A stretch of DNA of 39,309 bases from Bacteroidales bacterium (GTDB lineage Bacteria; Bacteroidota; Bacteroidia; Bacteroidales; DTGW01): the NCBI GenBank assembly GCA_026416115.1, contig JAOAFU010000095.1:1-39309 (forward strand), read 5' to 3'. The position numbers and the translations under genes are program-made. This document shows positions 17,545 to 26,001 of the stretch, in pieces; the first letter of the stretch is position 1, and the number at the start of each line of letters is the position of its first letter. The notes beneath the pieces were generated by a model. That model saw only the letters and a list, made by a program, of their open reading frames with translations, was not told where the DNA came from and made no database searches.

Positions 17545-18669
17545 TTACTTTATCAATTGTAGATAACGTTCGTTCACAATTTGACCCTCTTTGATCAAAC
17601 AGGTCGATTTGATGATATCATCATCGTAAGGTACTTGAAATTGTCCTTCCTTAGAGATCATAAGTTTAAGAAAATTAAGCAAATTATTACCATACATTTT
17701 GCTTGCATCGAAAGGCATCTCCGAAGGATAGTTTGATTTACCAATAATAAGTACTTGTCCGTGCCATATAGATCGATTATTTTGGGTAAGCTCGCAATTA
17801 CCTCCTGTAGAAGCAGCAAGGTCAATCACAATTGAACCAGGACGCATGGCTTCTACTGTTGCTTTTGTAAGCAATAAAGGGGCCTTTCTTCCGAAAACCT
17901 GAGCGGTACAAATAACTACATCAGCATTAGAAGCATGATCGTGAATAAGCTGACGCTGTTTTTGGATAAACTCTTCGGTTTGTTCGACAGCATATCCACC
18001 AGCCGATGCATCCTCACGAGCTCCTTCCACCTCAATAAATTTACCACCCAAACTTTTAACTTCTTCTTTTACAGCCGATCGTACATCGAAAACTTCAACC
18101 ACAGCTCCAAGCTTACGTGCTATGGCTATAGCCTGCAACCCAGCTACACCTGCTCCTAAGATAAGAACTTTAGCAGGTTTAATAGTTCCGGCTGCCGACA
18201 TAAACATAGGGAAAAAACGTGGCAAAAGCGATGCCGCTTCTATCACTGCTTTGTATCCTGCTATAGTAGCCATCGATGAAAGTACATCCATCGACTGTGC
18301 ACGAGTGGTACGTGGAACAAAATCGAGACTGAAAACAGAGGCTTTGCTTCGTTCTAAAATTTCAATGTATTCTTTGTTAAATACAGGATTTAATGTGCCA
18401 ATAAGAATATGCTTGTCCGAAATCCCTGAAAGTACTTCTTTTCGAGGAACCGATACGCTAAGTATTACTGTAGCTCTCGAGAGAATGGTATTGGCTTTGG
18501 TTAATTCGGCACCTGCTTCGACATATTGCGTATCAGTGGCAAACGATTGACTACCAGCACCTTCCTCAATCAAAACACTAACACCCATTTTTTTTAGTTG
18601 AACTACATGTTCAGGTAAAATAGCTACCCGGTTCTCATTGTCTTGTTCTTTAAATACACCTATTATCAT
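17545..18669 (-). CDS. pntAA: NAD(P) transhydrogenase subunit alpha, NAD-binding part (PntAA)
   Basis: 374 residues, related to alanine dehydrogenase. It forms soluble domain dI, which binds NAD(H). Seen: IGVFKEQDNENRVAILPEHV at the N terminus, LDFVPRTTRAQSMDVLSSMA, the dinucleotide-binding VLILGAGVAGLQAIAIA with the acidic residue in EVFDVR, and SIVIDLAASTGGN. It is the first gene of pntAA-pntAB-pntB. A -7-like box is seen about 77 bases upstream. Confidence 0.96.
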   Translation of the reverse strand: MIIGVFKEQDNENRVAILPEHVVQLKKMGVSVLIEEGAGSQSFATDTQYVEAGAELTKANTILSRATVILSVSVPRKEVLSGISDKHILIGTLNPVFNKEYIEILERSKASVFSLDFVPRTTRAQSMDVLSSMATIAGYKAVIEAASLLPRFFPMFMSAAGTIKPAKVLILGAGVAGLQAIAIARKLGAVVEVFDVRSAVKEEVKSLGGKFIEVEGAREDASAGGYAVEQTEEFIQKQRQLIHDHASNADVVICTAQVFGRKAPLLLTKATVEAMRPGSIVIDLAASTGGNCELTQNNRSIWHGQVLIIGKSNYPSEMPFDASKMYGNNLLNFLKLMISKEGQFQVPYDDDIIKSTCLIKEGQIVNERYLQLIK

Positions 18670-18745
18670 GGGCTTGAGATTTACTTGCTTTTTTCTTTTG
18701 AAACAAGGCTGATCAAAACTTATAAGTTAAGTTTTATAAAAAGCA

Positions 18746-18753
18746 CAAAAATA
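18746..18753 (-). promoter_or_regulatory. Putative -7 box of the pnt operon
   Basis: Plus-strand CAAAAATA reads TATTTTTG on the minus strand, matching TAnnTTTG, 77 bases before the pntAA start. There is no -33 element at the usual spacing, so this is weak. Confidence 0.3.
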
Positions 18754-18821
18754 AATTATTTCCTCAACTGTTAAAATTTTGGTATAAACAATAATCAATG
18801 CAATAAGTTAAATTATGGTCA

Positions 18822-18858
18822 ATAAAGTAACACTAGCACGCTGCAAGTGCTACTTTAT
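18822..18858. terminator. Hairpin downstream of ndk
   Basis: TAAAGTAACACT (18823-18834) pairs with AGTGCTACTTTA (18846-18857) with one mismatch, extended by one A-T pair; the loop is 11 bases. It lies 29 bases past the ndk stop on the minus strand and could terminate ndk, but no long T-tract follows. An alternative inner stem TAGCAC/GTGCTA uses the same region. Confidence 0.4.
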
Positions 18859-18886
18859 AAAATCTTATTACTTACAAAAAAAAAGT

Positions 18887-19306
18887 CTAAAACCTTTCGA
18901 GCTGGGAAAAAAAGTAATTTGATTCTATTTGAGCATTTTCGTCGCTATCCGATCCATGAATAGCATTCTCCTGAACGCTTGAAGCATAGAGTTTTCGGAT
19001 TGTTCCTTCGGCGGCATTAGCTGGATTGGTTGCTCCTATTAATTCGCGAAAACTTTCGACAGCATTTTCTTTTTCAAGAATAGCAGCCACAACCGGACCC
19101 GAAGTAATAAACTTGACAAGATCGGCAAAAAAAGGTTTATCCTTGTGAACAGCATAAAAACCTTCGGCTTGTTCTTTACTCAAACGGGTCATCTTTAAGG
19201 CTCTAATGGTAAAGCCAGCTTCAGTTATTTTAGACAAAATCTTACCTGTAAGATTCTTACCTGTTGCATCAGGCTTGATCATTGTAAATGTAATTTTCCC
19301 TTTCAT
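18887..19306 (-). CDS. ndk: Nucleoside-diphosphate kinase (Ndk)
   Basis: 139 residues, normal length. It equilibrates nucleoside tri- and diphosphates. Seen: [18 protein letters not shown] at the N terminus, [18 protein letters not shown], the conserved [17 protein letters not shown], and the catalytic histidine His117 in [13 protein letters not shown]. It is divergent from the DHH phosphoesterase gene across 206 bases. No clear minus-strand -7 box was found. Confidence 0.97.
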   Translation of the reverse strand: MKGKITFTMIKPDATGKNLTGKILSKITEAGFTIRALKMTRLSKEQAEGFYAVHKDKPFFADLVKFITSGPVVAAILEKENAVESFRELIGATNPANAAEGTIRKLYASSVQENAIHGSDSDENAQIESNYFFSQLERF

Positions 19307-19451
19307 TGTTTTTGATTTAATAAATTGGTTCCTTTCTAAAGTTTCATTTTGGTTTTATCTTTTTATAATTTCAATATTAATAATAATAATCAAAAAACAA
19401 AATTGTTCAAAGAAACTTCGAATTGTCTCACAAAGGTTTCACGTAAAGATA

Positions 19452-19481
19452 TTTGGTATTAAAAAAATGAATTTATCTTTA
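19452..19481 (+). promoter_or_regulatory. Putative promoter of the DHH-FKBP gene cluster
   Basis: TTTG (19452-19455), an 18-base spacer and TATCTTTA (19474-19481), one base off TAnnTTTG. It lies 31 bases before the TTG start at 19513, which supports that start. Confidence 0.45.
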
Positions 19482-19512
19482 CCGCTTAATTTTTTTAAAA
19501 CTTTTATAAAAG

Positions 19513-20541
19513 TTGGAACCGAAAGCACTAATTGAAATAAAGGAATTGTTGCATATTCCTAAGCGTATTGTAATTTTTACGCATGTAAATCCCGATGGCG
19601 ATGCAATGGGTTCGTTAATGGGTTTATATCATTTTCTTACTAAGCTTGGTCACGTCGTTACTCCCGTAACCCCCAATGAGTTTCCATTTTTTCTTTCGTG
19701 GCTTACAGGTGCCAACCAAGTTAAGGTGTTCCATAATAGCCCGACAGAAGTAATAAAAAAGATATCTGAGGCCGATATTATTTTTTGTGTCGATTTTAAT
19801 GATCTCCGCCGTCTGAAAGAGATTGAGCAATATGTTAGTATTAGCAAAGCTGTTAAAATTTTAATCGATCATCACCCTTACCCGACAACCGTTTTTAATT
19901 ATTACTTACACAGGATAAATGCATCGGCTGCAGCTGAACTTGTATATGATTTTATTCTCTCCTTGGGATATAAAAATATTATTGATCATGTGATTGCAGA
20001 ATGTATTTATGCTGGTATTATGTCAGATACCAATAGTTTTAATTACAATATTACCGACTCATCAACCTTTCGTAAAGTAGCCGATTTATTGGAATATGGA
20101 ATCGATCATAACAAAATATATGGTTTGCTTTACGATAACTATTCCTTCAATCGGATGCGTCTAATGGGGTACTGCCTTAACCAAAAATTGGTTGTAATTC
20201 CAAAACTTCATTTGGGATATATTTGGCTTACCCAAGAAGAAATGAAAGAGTATCAGTTTGAAGTAGGCGATAGTGAGGGTTTTGTTAACCTGCCCCTTGC
20301 TATAAGAGATATTCATATTTCGGCCTTGTTAACTGAGAAAGACAATTTTGTTCGAATCTCATGTCGTTCCAAAGGCGAGTTTCCTGTTAATGCTTTATGT
20401 GCAAAGCATTTTGAGGGGGGAGGTCATAAAAATGCAGCCGGTGGTGAAATTCATATGCTCATTCACGATGCAATAAAGCATTTCGAGAAAACGATGGAAA
20501 CTTATGCAGATGAAATACACAAGCTATATAATAACCATTAG
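19513..20541 (+). CDS. nrnA: DHH-family phosphoesterase (NrnA-like oligoribonuclease/pAp phosphatase)
   Basis: 342 residues with a TTG start. An in-frame TAA at 19507-19509 blocks any start further upstream, and the first in-frame ATG falls inside or after the catalytic motif, so a non-ATG start is forced; 19513 keeps a normal N terminus. Seen: THVNPDGDAMGS (His24, Asp28, Asp30), FCVDFND, IDHHPYPTT (the DHH motif), SDTNSFNY, and the DHHA1 closing motif FEGGGHKNAAGG. The family degrades short oligonucleotides and dephosphorylates pAp using Mn2+. The following FKBP gene starts inside its last 38 bases, so they are coupled. Confidence 0.88.
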   Translation: MEPKALIEIKELLHIPKRIVIFTHVNPDGDAMGSLMGLYHFLTKLGHVVTPVTPNEFPFFLSWLTGANQVKVFHNSPTEVIKKISEADIIFCVDFNDLRRLKEIEQYVSISKAVKILIDHHPYPTTVFNYYLHRINASAAAELVYDFILSLGYKNIIDHVIAECIYAGIMSDTNSFNYNITDSSTFRKVADLLEYGIDHNKIYGLLYDNYSFNRMRLMGYCLNQKLVVIPKLHLGYIWLTQEEMKEYQFEVGDSEGFVNLPLAIRDIHISALLTEKDNFVRISCRSKGEFPVNALCAKHFEGGGHKNAAGGEIHMLIHDAIKHFEKTMETYADEIHKLYNNH

Positions 20542-21052
20542 TGCAGGGATCTTTTTGCTTTCATGCCGTCAATCGGCTGTTGAGCCTGTAAAAAAGGAAA
20601 AAGACACCCGCCAGCAAGAGCAATTTATAGCTATTAATCGCTATTTGCTCGAACGAGATATGATTCTTATCGACAATTATGCCAAGCGAAATAATCTAAA
20701 ACTTACTCGAACACAATCTGGCCTTTCCTATCAGATTATACAACGTGGACATGGCAAGAAAATTGAATCATCCGATAAAGTAGTTTTTGCTTACAAACTC
20801 TCCCTTTTGGACGGAACCCTATGCTATAGCTCCGATTCAACAGGAATAAAGGAAACTCTAGTAGGTACAGGACAGATCGAAAGAGGTTTAGATGAAGGTA
20901 TTTGTCTTCTTAAGGAGGGTGATTCGGCAGTGTTTATTCTACCCCCTCATTTAGCTTATGGCGTTATTGGAGATGGAAAATGTATTCCACCTCGTTCATG
21001 TATCGTTTACCATATCCGTATAATTTCTGCTTTCCGAAAACTACATCAATAA
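20504..21052 (+). CDS. FKBP-type peptidyl-prolyl isomerase lipoprotein (GldI-like)
   Basis: 182 residues. The lipoprotein signal peptide ends at a lipobox (IFLLSC, Cys21), so the protein should be anchored in an envelope membrane. After a charged linker comes one FKBP domain: SDKVVFAYKLSLLDGT, IERGLDEGICLLKEGDSAVFILPPHLAYG and a closing IPPRSCIVYHI. The Phe-Asp pair usual after the second strand is replaced by CYSSDS, so isomerase activity may be reduced. Size and architecture recall GldI of gliding Bacteroidota. Two start codons are possible (20504 or 20510), both inside the end of the DHH gene. It is the first of three FKBP-type lipoprotein genes. Confidence 0.8.
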   Translation: MQMKYTSYIITISAGIFLLSCRQSAVEPVKKEKDTRQQEQFIAINRYLLERDMILIDNYAKRNNLKLTRTQSGLSYQIIQRGHGKKIESSDKVVFAYKLSLLDGTLCYSSDSTGIKETLVGTGQIERGLDEGICLLKEGDSAVFILPPHLAYGVIGDGKCIPPRSCIVYHIRIISAFRKLHQ

Positions 21053-21060
21053 AAATTGTA

Positions 21061-21068
21061 TAGCTTTG
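21061..21068 (+). promoter_or_regulatory. Possible internal -7 box before the second FKBP gene
   Basis: TAGCTTTG matches TAnnTTTG and lies 50 bases before the ATG at 21119, in the 66-base gap between two FKBP genes. No -33 partner is clear. Confidence 0.25.
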
Positions 21069-21118
21069 TTCATAAAAAGCTGTAACTTTAGCAAAAACTT
21101 TTTGCTTATTTCAGCAGT

Positions 21119-21985
21119 ATGACAAAGAGATTTCTAAGCATTTTACTTCTGCTAATCAGCATCGGCTCTTGCCGTTTTTTCCCAAAGTATGAAGGTTACA
21201 AGCGCACCTGGTCGGGCATTCATTACAAACTATTAGCCATTGGCGATGATACCCGAAAGCCCTCAATAGGCGATTACATTACCGTCGATCTGAAGTATAA
21301 AACCATGGAAGATTCGGTATTTTTTTCGGGTAAACGCCGGTTGCGTCTAATAACACCTGAATTTAAAGGGTCTATCGACGAATGCTTTGCCATGCTTGCA
21401 AAAGGCGATAGAGCCGAATTTATTATTCATGCCGAACCATTTTTTCATAAAACTTTGCAAAGCAACATCCCCCATTTTATAAAGCCTGGCAGCGATATGA
21501 AAGTTGAAGTTACCATGCTCGACTTTCAATCGGAAGAAGATTATGAAAACCAAAAAATAGCCTTTATGAAATGGATCGAAGACTTTGGCGACTATGAAAA
21601 AGAAGTTCTTCGACAATATCTTCAAAAACAAAAGCTGGCCATAAAACCTACAGCTTCGGGATTATATTTTATGAGGTTAGTAGCAGGGAATGGAAAAAAA
21701 GTCAAACCTGGCGATACAATCGTAGTTGACTACGAAGGGCGTTTCCTCGATGGCAAATTTTTCGACTCAACCATTAAACGTCGCGAATCGTTCCAGTTTG
21801 TTTACGGTACCGAATGGCAAGTAATTAAAGGTCTCGAAGAAGCCATTGGGATGATGGAAGAAAACGAAAAAGCACTTATCATTGTCCCATCTGATTTGGC
21901 ATTTGGCCCAATGGGATCATCCACCGGGATTATTCCTCCATACTGCTCTTTGATTTTTGAGGTTGAACTTAAAAAAATTAATTAG
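21119..21985 (+). CDS. FKBP-type lipoprotein with two FKBP domains (second one intact)
   Basis: 288 residues. The signal peptide ends near Cys19 (SIGSC), which fits a lipobox. The first FKBP-like domain (about 45-140) keeps the fold pattern (GDYITVDLKYKTMEDSVFF, AKGDRAEFIIHAEPFF) but lacks the usual active-site residues. The second (about 185-288) looks complete: DTIVVDYEGRFLDGKFFDST with the Phe-Asp pair, VIKGLEEAIGMM, LAFGPMG and IIPPYCSLIFEVEL. The role is presumably folding of envelope or exported proteins. It lies 66 bases after the first FKBP gene and 95 bases before the third. Confidence 0.82.
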   Translation: MTKRFLSILLLLISIGSCRFFPKYEGYKRTWSGIHYKLLAIGDDTRKPSIGDYITVDLKYKTMEDSVFFSGKRRLRLITPEFKGSIDECFAMLAKGDRAEFIIHAEPFFHKTLQSNIPHFIKPGSDMKVEVTMLDFQSEEDYENQKIAFMKWIEDFGDYEKEVLRQYLQKQKLAIKPTASGLYFMRLVAGNGKKVKPGDTIVVDYEGRFLDGKFFDSTIKRRESFQFVYGTEWQVIKGLEEAIGMMEENEKALIIVPSDLAFGPMGSSTGIIPPYCSLIFEVELKKIN

Positions 21986-22080
21986 TTACACGCAACGCAT
22001 TAAACCTATTATCATCATTTAATTCGGTGCAAGAAATTTTCAAGTTAGTAGTCAAATAAAAAATGTGAAAAGACGTAGAT

Positions 22081-23025
22081 ATGAAAAGGTTACTTTATTT
22101 ATCAATGGCTTTTGCGCTGGTTTTAAGCGCTTGCCTCGACAGCAATGATCTGGAAAAAGAGCGCGAAATGCAGCTTAATGAGCTAAAGACTTTTTTAGCA
22201 AGCAAGAATATTCCGTTTGCCGGAACCGACACCGTGTATTGCCTATTTATCGATTCAACCCAAAGAGACTCAACCAGCATTCCCATCAAAGGTTCGTATT
22301 ATGTAAAAATCAATTACAATCTACGATTAGTAGACAACAGTAAATTTGAATTGGTTGAAACCAACAACCATACTTTAGCAAAAAGCAATAGCATTTTACC
22401 TGTAACCTATCTGAAAGGGCCCTCTTTGATTTCGGTTAATTATACTTCCATATACGGTATTTATCGTTCACTTCTTCAGCTTCAGAAAAACGATACTGCC
22501 GAGTTTGTTATTCCTTACGATTGGGCTTTCGGGTCATATTACACCTCATTAATTCCTGCATTCTCCTCGCTTATCTTTCAAGTTAGGGTAGTAGAGGTTA
22601 TTCCCGATATAGTTGCCTACGACAAATCGTTCTGGCAGCGCTGGGTGGTCGATTCGTTACAACTATCTCTTTCCGACACTACCGAAGAAGTGCCTGTGTA
22701 TATCAAAACATATAACACAGGAGATACAACTAAAAAGGCATCCGATTACACCAATGTTACTGTGATCTATAAAGGTTGGCTCACCGACGGACGTGTTTTT
22801 ACCGATAATTACGATACCATTACATTTAACCTCAGTGGATCGTCCATCATTAAAGGTTTTAGTACGGCTGTCAATCAGTTAAACCTTGGTCAGCGAGCTA
22901 AAGTATTCATCCCTTACTATCACGCATACGGCACAAATGCTCAAGTAAATGGTAGATATCAAGTAGTAATACCTCCTTATTCGTCTCTAATATATGAGGT
23001 TTTGCTATTCTCTATCAATTACTAA
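22081..23025 (+). CDS. FKBP-type lipoprotein with two FKBP domains
   Basis: 314 residues. Lipobox LVLSAC at the end of the signal peptide (Cys18). Residues about 70-175 form a degenerate FKBP-like domain: VKINYNLRLVDNSKF, NDTAEFVIPYDWAFGSYY, IPAFSSLIFQVRVVEV, with no Phe-Asp pair. Residues about 220-314 form a second domain closer to active FKBPs: VTVIYKGWLTDGRVFTDNYD, SIIKGFSTAVNQLNLGQRAKVFIPYYHAYG, VIPPYSSLIYEVLLF. It is the last gene of the DHH-FKBP run and is followed by a strong terminator. It looks like a diverged paralogue of the preceding gene. Confidence 0.82.
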   Translation: MKRLLYLSMAFALVLSACLDSNDLEKEREMQLNELKTFLASKNIPFAGTDTVYCLFIDSTQRDSTSIPIKGSYYVKINYNLRLVDNSKFELVETNNHTLAKSNSILPVTYLKGPSLISVNYTSIYGIYRSLLQLQKNDTAEFVIPYDWAFGSYYTSLIPAFSSLIFQVRVVEVIPDIVAYDKSFWQRWVVDSLQLSLSDTTEEVPVYIKTYNTGDTTKKASDYTNVTVIYKGWLTDGRVFTDNYDTITFNLSGSSIIKGFSTAVNQLNLGQRAKVFIPYYHAYGTNAQVNGRYQVVIPPYSSLIYEVLLFSINY

Positions 23026-23040
23026 TGAAACTTATTCGTT

Positions 23041-23077
23041 AAAACCCTCTGATTTGAATCAGGGGGTTTTTATTTTT
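23041..23077 (+). terminator. Rho-independent terminator after the FKBP genes
   Basis: AAAACCCTCTGATT (23041-23054) pairs with AATCAGGGGGTTTT (23057-23070) across a tiny loop, with one G-T wobble, and a T-rich run follows. It begins about 15 bases after the stop codon of the third FKBP gene. Confidence 0.85.
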
Positions 23078-23219
23078 TCCTAAGTCCCATTTTTTTTACT
23101 TCAAAATACTTAATCCCATAATTTTCATTAGCGAACGAAGATCAACCCTATTTCATGGAATAGCTGTAATATTAAAAACATTCTATACAAAAGCCTTAAA
23201 AAGCATAATCTTTTTGGGT

Positions 23220-24032
23220 TTACTCGTGTCGGTGGAAATTATAACCAGGCCATAAATGTTTATGAATGGTATGTTCGTGTCGGTGAGGATATTCACTAAT
23301 AAGATTTGTATTCACCAGTAATTCGGTATCATTAAGAATGTCTACAGCAGGGGCAATTTTTTCGAGTTTGTGCTTCTCATTCAAAACCGCTACTCTCGAC
23401 TGTAAAATACTTACTAATTCGAGATGATGTGTTGCCAGAATTATGGTTTTACCAGCCTGGTTCAACTCGAATAAAAGATCAATAATAAAGGCTCTCGATT
23501 TTGGGTCCAAGCCACTCATGGGCTCATCGAAAATAATTACCTGAGGATTCATAGTTAGTACAGCCGCAATAGCCACTTTCTTTCGCTCACCTCCCGAAAG
23601 CATATAAACAGGACGATTACGTATATTATCGATTCGCATTAACTGAAGCACCTCCTCAGCCCTTTGAATAGCTTCCTCTTCAGGAATATTAAGCTGCAAC
23701 GGCCCGAAAACAAGCTCGTCGAAAACTGTTGGACAAAATAATTGTACCTCACTATTCTGAAAAATAAAACCCACTTCCGAACGAAAAGATTGCTGAAATT
23801 TTCCAGACTTTAATTTTTTTTCTGTTACAAGCTCATCTTTATAAAAGATTTGACCCTCTTCAGGAAACAACAGACCACAAAGAAGCTGAAGCAAGGTAGA
23901 CTTACCGCTACCGTTCGAGCCCAAAATCGATAAAATCTCATTTTGATAAACATCAAAAGTAACATCGTTGAGTGCTCTCACGCCTTTAACGTAGCTATAG
24001 CTCACGTGTTCAATATGATATACTAAATCCAT
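23220..24032 (-). CDS. cbiO: Energy-coupling-factor ATPase CbiO (cobalt/nickel) with His-rich tail
   Basis: 270 residues. ABC ATPase of the ECF type. Seen: Walker A GSNGSGKST (38-46), Q-loop FQNSEVQLF, signature LSGGERKKVAIA (145-156), Walker B QVIIFDEP with Glu170, and THHLE as the H-loop. The last 21 residues are unusual: His at 250, 252, 254, 257, 259, 267 and 269, which could bind metal. It energises uptake together with CbiQ and CbiM. Its start overlaps the cbiQ 3' end by 23 bases. It is the last gene of a five-gene minus-strand run starting with an OprB-like porin. Confidence 0.93.
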   Translation of the reverse strand: MDLVYHIEHVSYSYVKGVRALNDVTFDVYQNEILSILGSNGSGKSTLLQLLCGLLFPEEGQIFYKDELVTEKKLKSGKFQQSFRSEVGFIFQNSEVQLFCPTVFDELVFGPLQLNIPEEEAIQRAEEVLQLMRIDNIRNRPVYMLSGGERKKVAIAAVLTMNPQVIIFDEPMSGLDPKSRAFIIDLLFELNQAGKTIILATHHLELVSILQSRVAVLNEKHKLEKIAPAVDILNDTELLVNTNLISEYPHRHEHTIHKHLWPGYNFHRHE

Positions 24033-24945
24033 TTCTATCTATGTAAACTATTAAAAGTAATAATGCAAACATGAAAAAACCTATAACATACCCCAATTTA
24101 GACTTGTTATTTGAATTTATCAATCTAAACTCACCAGTAAAACCTCTTGCAATCATCGATTTGTAAGTAAGTTCGTAGTTCTCCCAGCCTTTACGAAAAA
24201 GAAATCCTATTCTGCCACTCGCTATTTCCTTTTCCAATGGGCTCTGCGTACTATTCCACCAACGCAGGCGCATTGCCTGAAAACTTTGATGAAGATTTCG
24301 AGAGATTACAATAATATAGTGGTATGTAAGAGTAATGATGAGTAGAAAAAAATGAGGTACTCTTAAACTTCTCAAAGCCCGTACGGTATTCTCGAAACCT
24401 GTTGTTGCAATTACTAATAATACAAAGCTAACAGAATTAAATATCTTGAAACACATACGCCCGACAAATATCATGCCTTCTCTGGTAATACCAATCTCCT
24501 GAGGGATATTATAAATCCACCAATGATATCCATGATTAAAGGAAAAAATTTTAACTAAAATTTTACCCTCATTAAAAATATTTAGCGATGCTGGAAGAGA
24601 TACCAAAAAACCAAAAATCAAAACGTAAATCACAACATGTCTGGCAATTAACCAAAAATTAACCTTAGAAGTAAAACTGAATAACAAGATAATGAATAGA
24701 AAAAAAAACTGAAAAACAATATGATTCACCAAAGATACAGCCACAGGGAAAAAAATTAATGCCCAGACTTTAATTATATCGGGCATTTTTTGCAAAAAAC
24801 CATTTCGACTTGATAATAAATATCGATTAACCGACACCGTAAGAATTTTTGAAAGACTAAGCAATGTTTTCTCGACAAAACGTGAACGAGTCTTTCGCGA
24901 AATACTTCCGACACTATTGGGCTGACGAAGAAACTGTGGTATCAT
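24010..24945 (-). CDS. cbiQ: Energy-coupling-factor transmembrane protein CbiQ
   Basis: 311 residues, hydrophobic with several helices (VWALIFFPVAVSLVNHIVF, FLLIITLTYHYIIVI, YVIGFFMFALLLLIVYI). The T-component contains the MIARGFTGE motif, one of the two Ala-Arg-Gly coupling helices that dock on the ATPase. The N-terminal 50 residues are longer and more basic than usual. Its start overlaps the PDGLE gene by 32 bases and its end overlaps cbiO, so translation is coupled through the operon. Confidence 0.9.
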   Translation of the reverse strand: MIPQFLRQPNSVGSISRKTRSRFVEKTLLSLSKILTVSVNRYLLSSRNGFLQKMPDIIKVWALIFFPVAVSLVNHIVFQFFFLFIILLFSFTSKVNFWLIARHVVIYVLIFGFLVSLPASLNIFNEGKILVKIFSFNHGYHWWIYNIPQEIGITREGMIFVGRMCFKIFNSVSFVLLVIATTGFENTVRALRSLRVPHFFLLIITLTYHYIIVISRNLHQSFQAMRLRWWNSTQSPLEKEIASGRIGFLFRKGWENYELTYKSMIARGFTGEFRLINSNNKSKLGYVIGFFMFALLLLIVYIDRNGFSISY

Positions 24946-25264
24946 TACGATGTTTCATAATTTTTTGCAAGCCAAAAGTAATTAATAAAATGCAGCCTAC
25001 ACCTAATAATGCAGAAATTATATAGGCAATAGCTTGCTCAAGTAGCGATGCGTCGTCGCCAAAAAAATTATAATCGGGAACTGGGGCAGAATAGGAATTG
25101 GAAAGTTCTTTCATTGCCTTCGGCTCAAACCCAACATGTTCTTTCACTATCTCGACAGGCCATTCGCCCCATGCATCGCCTGCACCTAACCAGTGAGGAA
25201 TAAAAAGGCCGAGTGGTGACAAAACGGCCAAGATTAACAGAAAAAACCACACCTTTTTACTCAT
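24914..25264 (-). CDS. PDGLE-domain protein (CbiN/NikN-like)
   Basis: 116 residues. Two hydrophobic helices: the first at the N terminus (KVWFFLLILAVLSPLGLFIPH) and the second near the C terminus (AIAYIISALLGVGCILLITFGL), with a soluble, mainly periplasmic loop between. This is the PDGLE/CbiN architecture of small partners of CbiM in nickel/cobalt ECF systems. Between cbiM and cbiQ, as expected; a short AT hairpin (25264-25282) lies in the gap to cbiM. Confidence 0.8.
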   Translation of the reverse strand: MSKKVWFFLLILAVLSPLGLFIPHWLGAGDAWGEWPVEIVKEHVGFEPKAMKELSNSYSAPVPDYNFFGDDASLLEQAIAYIISALLGVGCILLITFGLQKIMKHRNDTTVSSSAQ

Positions 25265-25300
25265 ATCTAATATTTTTAGATAAATACTTTAGTAGTAATT

Positions 25301-25981
25301 TTACGACCTATTTTTAGCAGCAATCATTTCGGGATGATGCTTTAAAAAGTATCTATATATAAAAACTGATACAAGCCCTTCAATAATCCCAAACAAAAGC
25401 AAATGCTCAATCATCATGGCAGGTAGTGCTATTTTTAGAGGATATGGGGCATATAGCGGATTTCCATCATCACCAACAGCAATAAGAGGCTGAATCCCGA
25501 GCTCTAAAGCAGTGAAAAAAGCAGCCATATTAAGACTCAACCATCCGGCAGTAAACACAGCAACCAATTGCCGACGTTCCGAAGGATTTGTACCTGCTAT
25601 AATCCTGAAAATATACCAAGCCACAAAGGGCATAATAAAAGCAATATTGAAACAGTTGGCACCAATTGCTGTAATCCCTCCATCGCCAAATACAAAAGCC
25701 TGAATTATTAAGGCCACTGAAACCGCCACAAAAGCAACCCATGGACCAAAAAGCACCGAAATAATTCCTCCCCCAACAGCATGACCTGTAGTTCCACCGG
25801 GTATGGGGATATTAAACATCATGATGATAAAAGAAAAAGCTGCCGCCATACCCATAAAGGGTACCATACTTGCATGCATCGTTTTCTTTAGATACTTGGC
25901 TGCTACTGCTGCCAAGACAACAAAACCTCCATACAGGGGTATGTATGTTTGCGGACTTAAATATCCATCGGGAATGTGCAT
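25301..25981 (-). CDS. cbiM: Cobalt/nickel ECF transporter S-component CbiM
   Basis: 226 residues. Begins MHIPDGYLS: Met1, His2 and the following loop form the metal-binding N terminus of CbiM/NikM. Seen also: MVPFMGMAAAFSFIIMMFNIPIPGGTTGHAVGGG with the conserved His of the metal site, and GDGGITAIGANCFNIAF. At least six membrane helices. It captures Ni2+ or Co2+ at the periplasmic face; which metal cannot be told. It follows the OprB-like porin on the same strand with 20 bases between, and no cobalamin riboswitch is recognisable upstream of the run. Confidence 0.93.
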   Translation of the reverse strand: MHIPDGYLSPQTYIPLYGGFVVLAAVAAKYLKKTMHASMVPFMGMAAAFSFIIMMFNIPIPGGTTGHAVGGGIISVLFGPWVAFVAVSVALIIQAFVFGDGGITAIGANCFNIAFIMPFVAWYIFRIIAGTNPSERRQLVAVFTAGWLSLNMAAFFTALELGIQPLIAVGDDGNPLYAPYPLKIALPAMMIEHLLLFGIIEGLVSVFIYRYFLKHHPEMIAAKNRS

Positions 25982-26001
25982 AATTTTGTGTATTTAGATT
26001 A

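Noticed and set aside
25264-25282. 7-bp AT-only hairpin between the PDGLE gene and cbiM
   Set aside because: Too short and AT-only to call a terminator; kept only as a remark in the PDGLE entry.
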